A stretch of DNA of 64,000 nt, from contig NC_059478.1 of the NCBI RefSeq assembly GCF_018139145.2, positions 17,467,001 to 17,531,000 of the forward strand, written 5' to 3'. The notes under the pieces were generated by a model. It made no database searches, was not told the DNA's origin, and saw only the letters and a program-made list of their open reading frames with translations. Every line of letters starts with the position of its first letter. The stretch's first letter is position 1. The stretch comes from Gymnogyps californianus (taxonomy: Eukaryota > Chordata > Aves > Accipitriformes > Cathartidae). The translations under genes and the position numbers were made by a program. Shown here one piece after another: positions 40,401-52,400 of this stretch.

Positions 40401-43400
40401 CTCTGAGATCTTGCTATTTCTGAGATTTTAAGAAAAGTTGGGGGAAAATAAATTCAGTTGTGTGAAGCCAAGCAAGGACTTGTTTCTTTCAGAAGTAAAT
40501 GGCTGTAGAACTACATTTTTAGTGCCTTATATTACAGACATCTTTTCAACACAGCCAAGAAAAAGTGTTACTGTGGTTAAAATGTTTGGCTGGTGCCTGG
40601 AAATCTGGATTCACGTTGTGGTTTTTGTCACAAATTCGAGGGCTTAAGGCAAATATATAAAAGCAGGGTTTTTTTGCTAAAGAAGTCAGTCTTAAAGTAG
40701 TTGTCAAACATCGTTTTGACTGTAAACTTGTGTTACCTTTATGTACTAAATTATTAAAATTGTGTGCGTTTTTTAAGGAGCAAAAATCACAACTTTGAAC
40801 TTGTGAATATTGTTTTTTTAAATCTGTTTTATCTTGGCTGTGGTTTTTTTGCCAGTCTAGCAAGACTTGATTTAAAGTTTGTTGTGGCTAAATAGATAAG
40901 GAGGCCTAATATATTCCTTAGGCAGGCGAAATCTAAAGACAGATTTAAAGAAGGCATGATTTGTGCCTGAAACTGGATAAGTAACTTTTCTAACACTCTC
41001 CATTACTTACTATTTGACAAACATCAGTTAGATTTTTGTAGTCCAAAACTATTTACAGTACATTTACATACTGTTGCAAAATCAGGATGTATTCAGCTCT
41101 TCAAATCTGCTGTTTTCTCTGTTTCCTGGAAAGTACAAGGGGGACTTCTTACCTGAGGAAAGAACACTGCATTCGCTCTCGTTCCATATGTATCATAAGC
41201 AGAATCTGGAACAAGAAACGTAGAGTCTGTTTCAGTTGCTGTGTGTATCATCTGATGAACTTGTACAAACAGCCAGGGAATAAGAAAGAGCTGTTGCCTA
41301 TTCTCTGCGTCTGCATGTTGTTACATATGCTACTCATGCTCCCGTATCATGTGAAGCAGTTGTAGAAATGCATCAGCATTGTCCACCCATCCTCTCCTTA
41401 CACTCAAATCAGGGCTACCTCCACTGCTTGCTGAGGCAAAGACACTGTGGGTTGAAAATAACATGAATTAAATTAGTATTGTATAAGGGGAAATTAAATA
41501 TACTGTGATCTCTGTACGTTAAGCATTCCATGTGTGTTCAACTGCGCAGTTAAGTAGGACGAGCACTTAAATGGATAGTCTCAGTGACACTAAAGACTGC
41601 CTGCGTGAGTTATATTTGCCTCTTATTGCTTTGTATATATCCCCTCTGTTATAGCTCCTTGTAGACATATATATAAGAAATACAATCAATTGTAACACTA
41701 AGGTTAGTTAGTGTAGATTTTTAATTTGGATTGTACTGTAAGTCATGATGAAAGGCTTAGTTGGCATGCAGAAGTATAAAAATAAATGAAAAACCATTTC
41801 CTTGACCATGTAGTTACGTGTTGTAAATCCTTGTTTTGTCCTGTTTGCCTTTGGTTTGTGCATTAAAGGTCAGAGAATGTCAGACCCTAACAGAAGCATA
41901 TGGAACGGAAGACTTTTCTGTTAATTTTGTCAACTGTTTTTAGATGCAGAAAACTAAATTGTTTGATGCAAACATAAAGTAAGAAATAGTTGTATCTTTA
42001 GTGTAATGAAAACTCTATGGATTTTAAAGTTGCATTGTTAACTGAATAAAACTTCATCTATGAATCCAAGTATAGTATTTATTCTTCACAATGTAGTTAA
42101 TGGTGCCAAAGGTGTATTACATGATTTCCCTTTAAACTTAATTTTCAGGGTAGCTATGCATACACAGTAACTAGGCAACTATGCTTTGGGGATTTCAACA
42201 CCCTTTTTTTTTTTTTTTTCTTTTCTTTCTTCCTTCCCCCAAACCAGAAATTTAAATGCTGATTTAGGATGGCATGGCCTGTCAAGCAAGTCTGACAATC
42301 TGTGGTGAATCTCAAGTCATTTTAAAGTGACCCAAAAAAGAAATAAATTGTATTTTGTAACTATTGACTGGAGGAAAAAGTTAAGTGGGGCTTTTGAATA
42401 CAAATGCTTAGTATGACTTCAGTTGGATGTATCTGTTGAAAGATGCAGCTTCATTAAATTGTGCTTTAGCAAGTGAAAGGATAGATCTCACTTTTAACTC
42501 CAGCTAATCAAGAGTCAAGAAATAAGCTAATGGTGAATTAACTTACTTGAGCAGAACTGTGGGTTTTTTCCCTTCCCCCTGAAGTTTGGAAAGGGTGACC
42601 TTAAGTTCTGAACCACTGTTTTATCACTGAGGGAATGTGTTTGGGTGTGCAAAGCTGGCTGGGGATAGTCTTGGAGTAAGTCTTGCATGGAAAGAACCAA
42701 ATTTCTTTGTAGCTTGGGCCTATGCTGTCTGTCTAGAAGGGGCTATACTGCTACTTGTGCCTGCATTTTTCTCACAAATCCCCAGGGCTTGCCCTAGAAG
42801 AGAATCTCGGAATATGTATAGTGTGAGCAAATGAGAGCCAAGGGTTGGAGTGGAAGAAAGGGGCAAACCAAAGTGCTTGTGCATTGAAGCATACATGGCT
42901 TTATTTTAAATCCAGGATTATGGAAGACTTCTGTTGAATCAGAGTTTAAGTGAGTAGGGATCAAGAGAGATACTTGTATTAACCTCGTAATTAGCTAGTC
43001 TTTGCTAAGCATCTTTTTCTGCATATCACAAAATAATCACAGATCCTTTGAGACTTTTTCAGTTTGGGTGACAATGAGAGAAAAGTGTGAGTTGTTGCTC
43101 ATCAGTACTAATAGGGGTCTCAGTTTGGTCTTACACATTTGGCTGTGTGGAGGTGCAGTTGTTTGAGAGGCATAACATTAGGGTTCTTATTGTTAGCAGT
43201 CTGGATGGACATATTAATAGACTTGTATAAGGTAAGCACTTCTGTTGCCTTAAGCTAGTATTCCTAATGTTAAGCATTTGAATGTACTTTTCACTCCAAA
43301 TCTGGCATATAAAAACCCCTTTCAAACCATCTGTGCTTCATACTAAACATATTTCTGCAAACTTTGTAGCATAAATGCAGTTCACAATACAGTGAAGACT

Positions 43401-46400
43401 TTGTGCTACAGCTGGAAAAAGAGCTGGTCCAAGCCAGGCTGAGTGAAGCAGAATCCCATTGTGCCCTGAAGGAGATGCAAGATAAAGTTCTAGAGATGGA
43501 AAAGGTAAATCAAACCAGGACCCTCTGTATAAAATAGCACTAGAAACAGAATACAGGTCCCTGTAATTCTTTGCATAACTGTGCTCTAGAATCTTCGCTT
43601 CTATGTTTTCATGATTGCAAGATGCTTTTCAAACCTGAAGTTAACATAGCAAAAAAACTAAGATCTGTTTGCACTGGGAAAGGTTTGTGAAGAACACATC
43701 ACTTTTCTCCTGTTCTTGAAGCCCACTGCAGTGGAAAATTTGAATTCTGGTGGAGTCTTTACTGTAAACATCAATTGTTTCAAAATTATATCCTGCAACA
43801 AGAGCAGTAGGCTTAGGGTGAGCATTGAGGTGATGTGAAACTAAATAGTTTGGGAGGGGAGGAGGAAAGATTTCAACATTACCATTCCCAGGTCTTGAGT
43901 TCTTGAGTGTCTCCCACTTCGTCCCATTATGGGCAGGGAAAGAATACCCCCACTGTTCAGTATCACAATCTCTACTGCTTTTTGGGTGCCATCCCAGCTT
44001 GTAACTTACTGATGCCAGAGTTCAAGCTGTACTCAAACCAACTGTCAAACATTTACCTTTCTTTGAAGAAAAACTTAACTGCAAAATAAAATAGGAAAAA
44101 AAGGAAAGAAAAAACCCACTAATTGACCTAACATAAAGACCCTTTTCAGATCCTGTTGTATTGGCTTTGGAAATTGTTTCCTCATGGAAATTTTAAAGAG
44201 CTGTATACTCAGGAATGTGGCCAGAACTTACTAGCTAATTAGATTAACCCACTGGAGTCAAGATTTTACGTTTTTAATTATCTGAGGGGCTTGCTGGGAG
44301 TCTGACAGGCTAGTAGTGTGGTAGTTTTTACTGTACTGAACACTGGTAAGAATTCAGATCTAAGGTATTTTTCAAAATTCAAAAAGAGACTGCTTCTTTA
44401 CTTAATGTTCATCAGCATGAAGACAGCATACACTGAACTTAAATGTGAAGAAAAACTGGGGCAGTGGGGGAAATTCCAGTGTAGCAGACAAACCCAGATG
44501 TACAGTAGTATTTCAGTCTGTCGTAATGAACGTAGGCACATGAGAAAGTGACTGAAGTTAACTGCCTCAAATTCCTACAAATACAGCTCTTTACTGCTGA
44601 TAGTGATGTGTCATGTAATCTGGGAAAATTCTGCTCAATAACCCAAGACTTGCATGGTCATACTGACAGTGATGTAAAAATTCAGAAACACACCCTGTCA
44701 CTTCCTATATTTGCCAATACTCGGATCCGATGATTTTGAAACATGGAGATGCTGATAAATGGCTGTTGTGCTGTGTTGTATTCATGTTAATTATGTACTT
44801 TACTCAACTCTCAAGAAAACCTGGCAACTGTCACAGTATTACATATCTACAAAAATACTTGATTTTGCTGAAAATTACTACTAAGAAATACAGTAGAAAG
44901 TGATGAAGCACAGCTCAACTTTGAGTATTTGGTGACCAAAGATTCGATGTAGGGCTATTGTAGTTAGGCAGACTATGTCCTCTTTCTTCTCCTCTGTTTT
45001 TTCCCAGACTTCCGTTGTTATGCTTTCATCACAATTTTACTTTTCCCAGGTCACTCCTGCCATGTGTTTTTCTGTTTAGCTTTCTCTAGTCTTTCTACTT
45101 TTTCCTCATATGTTTTTGTAAACATCCATGCATTTTCATCTGTAAGACCTTTTCTTGACTGATGGTTGCTTATAAATAGTAATAGTTGGTTCCTTTGTCA
45201 ACATATCTTTTCTCCTTTTCAAAGGCAGATGACCTACTTCCCAAAAAATAAATTTCCATTTATTATTTTTCCTGTAAGTCTAAATAAAAGTTATAACTCC
45301 AAAGGTGTAATTGCAGTTCCTCATTTGCTTTACTTTTATCAACTAGCTCAAAATTTTTCAGATTTCTTTCCATATTTGTGATGATGTGTGCAAAATAGTG
45401 TAAATAGTGCTTTGCTACAGATACCATCTGGGGAAGTCTGGAAGTCAGAATACCTAAAACTAGCTTGTCAATTTTTTTCTGTAGTTGGCAGTTGGAAGAT
45501 ATTTATACACACTCGCTATATCTGGGAACTTAGATTTTTGAGGGATTTTATTTTGCAAGGGATGTGTAACTAAGAAAGTTTGGTTAGTAATAAGAGTTAC
45601 CATTCCATATCTATATTCTTGGAGTGGGTCTCACTGAGCACAATTTTATTCAAATACATATTTAAGAGGATGGTCCTTGTTGCAGAAGAACAGCTCTCTC
45701 CCTGATGAGGAAAATGTTGCTAGACTACAAGAAGAACTGATTGCAGTAAAATTAAGAGAAGCGGAAGCTCTGATGGGTCTCAAAGAACTAAGGCAGCAAG
45801 TCAAAGATTTGGAGGAACACTGGCAGGTATGGGTAGCAATACACTTTTAACAATTTTTATTTTCAATGAATGATGATAAAGCAAAAGACTACGAAATTTT
45901 GAGATGTAGAGATCAAACAGAAACTAGTGATTGTGGATCAAGCCATTGAGGTGAGAAGATCTTTAAATGCAGCTGCCACAAGAAACTTTACGACAGAAGT
46001 ATGTTAGAAGTTCGTCCCTAGTTGTTATAGATGGCAGAGAGCCTGCGCTACCAGCTAACCATTCTGGTAGAAAGGAAGTACCTGATCAGTACTCCTACTT
46101 CACTAAATATTAATAAGGGCTAGAAATAGGCAAAAGTCTCAGGATATACTTGCAATTCACTGACTTACTGTAGTTGGGAGTGACTGTCTTCAGCTTTTTA
46201 ATTGTCTGTTCTTAAAACTAGTAAGTTTCCCTGGGCTTCTAGTTTTTAGGACAAACAGGAGCACTATAGCAACTTGTCCCCATATAACTCTGAGACCTTA
46301 AATGAAATAAGGGAACACCAGGAAAGATCAGGCATTATCAGCAATGGCATGCTATTTTTTTTAGCGTCATCTAGCTCGTACCACTGGAAGATGGAAAGAT

Positions 46401-49400
46401 CCTCCCAGAAAAAACACAGTGAATGAACTACAGGATGAGCTGATGACAGTCCGATTGAGAGAAGCAGAAACTCAGGCTGAACTGAAAGAGACCAAACAAA
46501 GAATGATGGAGATGGAAACACAGGTATGTTATTGAACACGAGCATGTGAGAATTGAGCTGAATGCTGGCAAATTGGTGTCAAATGGTAGATACCCAATGA
46601 TGATCTTTACCATCTACAGGCATGACTTCAGTTCCAAAATGCGCTTTTTTAATGCTGTTAGACTAGGAGGGAGAATCTAGTGCATACAGTCCAACTTACT
46701 TTAATGTCTCTTCTTTAGTCTTTTCCAGGACTAAGCCTTCTGAATTTCTCATTTGGACTAATTGGTAGACTCTGTGAATGTGTGTGAATCTCAATGCATT
46801 ACATTGTAACTGGTGTAACAACAAAAGTATGTTTAAGGTGTTTTAAATTTCACAAACCTAATTGATAATTCTGATAATAGTAATTCTAATTCTTTAAATG
46901 GCAGTGTTTTCTTTCTTCTAGTGAAATTGCCTATACTAGATTATCTGCTGAGGTCATGAGTCTGCTTACTAAACTGTGGACTCTCAGCAAAGCAGCTGCA
47001 TGTTGTCAGGTTTTTTTTAGCAGAAGCTTTACCTTTCGTGTGCCAGAAAAGAAAAGCATGATTCACCATTGCTGAGATCTGTGCAGAAAAGACAAAAATA
47101 ACTTGTCTGGCAAGATCTTTTTTGTGTAACTAGGGAATAAATTGTTATTAAGCAAACAAATCTGAAATGAAAGTGCGCTAACGTTGATGAGTTCATATTG
47201 TATTAGTGAACTTTCAACTGAATCAATAAACACAATGTGCTGTTGATTGAGAAGGATTTGTAACAGGCTTTTGAGAAATCTTCCCATGAAATACCTACTA
47301 AATGTAACTGTTACTTGAAGGAGACCTGTGCATCCAAATGGCTAAACAAACAAACAAAAACTTTACTTGACAAGCTTCAGCATTCCCAGAAACCAGGAGA
47401 GCATGTAAGGATGTGCTACTGAAGAGAGGTGAGCTAACTGCAAGGCACATAGTGGCTTATTTCTGACAGAGGCACCACTTTTTCTATGCCAACTGAATAA
47501 AAGTTTCTTCTTGCCTTAACTTTTAAAATTTTCGTTGAAGCGTTAATACTGTTTCACTACAGTTAATGTGTGCTTTTGTTTTGTTGCTTTTTCCTCATCT
47601 GTGTATTTATTTTAGTCAGTAGGGGGCATAGGTATCCTGCTGTCTGGATTACACGTATTAAAGTCACAAGACCTTTAGGTACTTCTCACTTCAGTGTTAT
47701 GCATCGAGTCTTTGTATATGCTTATACTGTTTAGCTATCATTTGACAGAAATGCATTGGTTCTCGTGTTATGTACTGGTGTATGCACAGCTTCATATAAA
47801 AATGGTGTGACTTCTACTAATACACTGATCTTAATTAAGGTACCGTGTTACTTTCAGGAATTCACTGGACAGAGAAATGTGCACGTAATATTTCTGACAT
47901 ACCTGATGTTTCTTGGATGCATCAGCTTGTTGCTGTAGCTGGGATACAAGTTCACAAAATCTTTGCCTTACTTAAGCAGGAGATTGGGAAAAACAGGTGT
48001 ACAGGAGCGTTGCAATAATATTCTTACAAGGAGTCATCTGTTGTTTAAGAACAGTTTGAATATCCTGGTCATAAACCAAATGTCATGCAAACTTTTCTGA
48101 TTACACTTAGAAAATTCTGAATGCTTTTTCATCCAAAGGTTTTTATAGTAAATGATCTGTAAGTCTTTCTTGTCAGGCTTCAGGGAGTTAAAATCAAAGA
48201 TCTTTCCTTAATATGCATTTTCTTTCCTTTTTTTGTCATAAATTTCAGAATCAGATCAATAGTAACCATTTACGAAGGGCAGAGCAAGAGGTTACCAGCC
48301 TACAGGGGAAGGTACAGTATCTTTCTGCACAGAACAAAGGACTTCTTGCTCAGTTGAATGAAGCAAAACGTAGACAAGCAGAGATTGAATGCAAGGTAAA
48401 CAACATCGTGAATAGACTATGTGTGTGCTAATGTAGATGTACTTTTTGGTCTTGTCTGCTATTGTTGCATAGAATTGTGTCTTAATTGAGAAGCAGAAAT
48501 CGCAAAACCAAAACTTTCTTTTACTGATTTGACAACATGATCTTGAATTTACCATCTCACAAAAATCGCTTGAGGTTTTGACAGAGCTGCTTCTTTGTGG
48601 TCCCACAAAGATAAACTTTAAAGTGTGGTTCTACTCAGAAAAGTGTCTGTGTATAATATATAGAAAGACACTCTTACACAACAGATTCTGATCACTGTGT
48701 ACTCTGATTGTCTTTAGTGACAGAAGAGGTTCATTACTTCAACACTATTACTGCAGAATTAGTTTAGGTTCAAAAAAAGGGAGTAAGAGTAGTATTTGAA
48801 TGGAGAGGCCTACAGAAGGGAGTGTTACAGTAGTCATTGCCCAATAGTAACCAGACTTTAAGGGGATATCCCAAAAACACTGGGCAAAAGTAGTTTTTAT
48901 TACTGTCAATGCACAGAGAGCCCAATCTGATGTTTGAATCTCAGATTTAATTAGTTAATTTTGTAACTAAATCCATAACCATTTACTAATAATTTATGTC
49001 TTTAACTTGTGCACACGTAATATGGACGAGAAATAAAGGATAAGTCTTACAAGCTTTTTTCTCTTAACTTGGATGAAAATTTTCCTGAAATTCCTACTGA
49101 TACTTACTTCAAAAAAGGGCAGTATTAGTTGACCAATCACTATAGTTAAGATATTATTTGCTAGAGACATGAAAACAACTTTTTACTTAAATCTTATTTC
49201 CAAAAGATGTATGAATAGTCTTTTATTAAAGCAGCTAGTGCTGAACAGTCAGTAATTTCTAAATAGGATACTTATTAGTATGTTAGAAATGGTACTGTAA
49301 TATGAGATGAATAATCAGAATACTCTTTATTAAACTGTGGTTGTGAATCGGCAACTTGAGAGCAGATGCTGTTACATAATTTGTTGTTCATGATCTCATC

Positions 49401-52400
49401 TTAGTATTGCCTTTAATGTAACCAAACATTTTTTATGTGCACTACTTGTTACTATTCTCATTCATGCAGAACACTGTTATTGGTGGAGTGTTTGTTTTTT
49501 CAATTTTATCCAATATACATGTATTTTGCTTGTAACACCATACGTACCCTGAAGACTGCGTTAGCTGCAATTCCCTCAAAGGCTTCTGTGGACAATATGA
49601 ATCAAGAGTGTAGTTTGAGTGGTTTATGATCGTCACTTAGCCTGGAGATGAAATGACATCCTTATTAAAATGCATAGTTTTGCTAGAATATCACACTTCT
49701 CAGTTTTTACAGATTTTAATTTCTTCTTGTAATTTCTTTTCTCCAAGGTAATGCATAAATCTAGGCAATTTGTTTGTCTAGTAAACTCTGATCCTGTGTT
49801 CATTACTCAAAGCCATAGTGTGTAATTTGTAATTGGCAATGTCTTGCTAGTTTTGCCTTATAGTTCTTTCAGCAAAATGAAGCTGATTTTTGTTGTTGTT
49901 CAGTTCCATTTTAAAGAAATCTAAGAACAGTAAATAACTGAGATGTACTCCAGGTATTTCAGGGTTTTTTAGGTTTTCATTTGTCTTGCTGGTTCCATTT
50001 GTTTCCAATGGAACCTGAATCTAAAGTGCAATGAAGACATAACTTCTACTGACTCAAACTCCATCACAAGCTTTTAGGAAACAAGACACTGAATCTTAAC
50101 TAGAATAAATTGCTTCTACTGATGGTTTTTTGTTTACCATAATCACTGGTTTCCTAAGTGCTGTTTTTTTAATGCTGAGATTATTCTTGTTGATTTTTTT
50201 TTTTTAATATTCATGATCTTGGTGACATGTCTTTTCATATAACCCATAACTTTTTTGTATGATTGTGTTTTGATACTGGAGGTCCTCATTAATTCTTAAA
50301 AGACTGTGAGGGTGTAGTCAATATTCTGAAGTTTTTATGTTGACTATAAAAAGAGAAATATGTCTTTAACCTGACTAATAAGTTTAATATACATGACTGT
50401 TCTCACTGGGATAATTTCCTTGGAAAGTTATGTTCTAACATGGGTTAGAGAAAAGTGTGATAGTAATAGACAGAGCACTAGTCATATTTTTTTAGAGGTT
50501 TTCTGAAAGTAGCACTGGTCAATAGCCAGTGAAGTAGTGGTACCGACGTACACTAACGTTAGATCCTGAAACTTGTTTTGCAGTCACCGATAGGAAAAAG
50601 ATTACAGTTTACATTAGTAATATTTCATTTTGTATCATGAACACCAACTTGGAAAACATGTTACAATTTGATGTGTATACATTACCTGGAGTTCTACTGT
50701 TTAACTGTGAGCTAGACTGTGACTTCTTGGGATGAGGCTTAGTATAATACCATACAGACTCCTGTACTGTTTAAATACACAAGGTTTTTTTTGCTAACTG
50801 TATTGAAAGATGCTGAAATTTAACTTGTTGGAAACTACCTTTCTTCAGTGTAGTTTCCTCTCATATTCTCTTTTTCCTCTGTCTCTGATACGTCGTGAAC
50901 TGTCATTGTGGATTTATTCTCTAATAATTTATACAAACAATTCAGCAATGTTTTACACATTTAATAAGAATGCCGTGTCATCAAAAAATTAAGCCATGTT
51001 AAACAATATATGCAAGTTTAAGCGTTCTCCTGCTCCTTAAATGGGACATAACTTGGTATTGAGCTTCTGATTGCTGTTTCAAACTTACGAAAAACTTTTC
51101 AATTTCAGACTCTACCTATATGATAATATACAGTTAAGTGAAAAATGAGAGGATATAAAAAGCCATTGTCCTTTGACAGTTGATTTGTAAGGATTGTTGT
51201 TCTGTTTCCTGTCCCTTGCTCTCCACATTCAAACTACTGGAAGCATGATTTTTAGCTTCATCTAAGATTCATGCCAAATGCTTTCACTTTTTCTTGTTCT
51301 AGAAGAGACTATTTTGGGTTCCTATCTCCCTACCTCTGCACTGCAATAAATGAAGGAAATGCCTGCTTGGGATTGTTTAAGGTTATTTCACTGTGTGAGG
51401 AAAATGAGATTTTAATGTTAAAATGAATTGAAAGAAAAAAAACAACAGCTGAAGTTTAAAGTAGAAAGAGAAACCTTGTTGTGCTTGTCAAGCCAAAACC
51501 TTGCAACATTACTGGCTTTTTTAATACTAACTAGGTGTTCAAGAAACCAATGTGTCCTATAGCTACTATGTAAGGCATATGTTACAAGTGTGAAGGGCTA
51601 GCTTCCAGCAGTAACAGCAGACTTGTCATATCTACAGTCCTTCTAGAAGTAGGTTCAGTATCTGTAACTTTACTAAGTAGTGTTGCTACCAACTTAGGTT
51701 TGGCTTGAAATGCAGATAAGAGCAGGTAGGTTGAACTGATGAAAAGACAGTAGTGCTGTGTAAATACCGGAAATAAAGCTATTTAATATGTTACTGATAT
51801 AACAACTTTGTATTCAAAACTGACGAAGAAGGTTTCAGTAATCTTTCAGGTAATGTCATGGAGCAATACAGACAAATGTTAAGTTTTTGTAGCACTAAAT
51901 ATTTTTAAAAGTTCCACCTTGCATCTCCTTAAATCTAGCAAGTTTGTTATTCCCAATTCCATTAGAAACTGATGTTTGGTTTTTCTTCCTATTGTTTCAA
52001 GTTATCTGAAATCATGCTCTAGTTTTATTTCTGTCACCACATCTTGGCTAGGTAGCAATATTTCTACTTGAAGAGGTGTATCAAAAAAGATATATTTGGA
52101 TTTTCAACTCCCCAGTTGTTTTTTCTATGCAGAAAGAACTGGTATATTATTTCTGGAGCTTGTATCTTTCTTTAAAGGATAGCTTAAAATACATAAGCAG
52201 AAATTAAAATTTTTGTAGCAAGTTGCATCTCATACCACCTAGACAGCAACTGTTTTCTGTCACTGGTGTGTGCTGTTATGTTTTTCCCTTTTTATCTGAC
52301 TACTGTTTCTACAGCAAGGACTTAATTTCAAATTGTTTCTTGAAACACAGCACTGATCTTTCTAATCAGTTTTGCTAAAGGATTTGCAACATAAGATTTG

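Larger units (their letters stand above)
35403..43369. other. EVI5: EVI5 intron 13
   Basis: 8.0 kb, the longest fully contained intron between firm exons. It holds an A/C-rich tract (35613-35742), a 17-base C run (35889-35905), a sense-oriented solo LTR (36794-37399) and a T run (about 42206-42222). No other coding sequence was recognised. Confidence 0.85.
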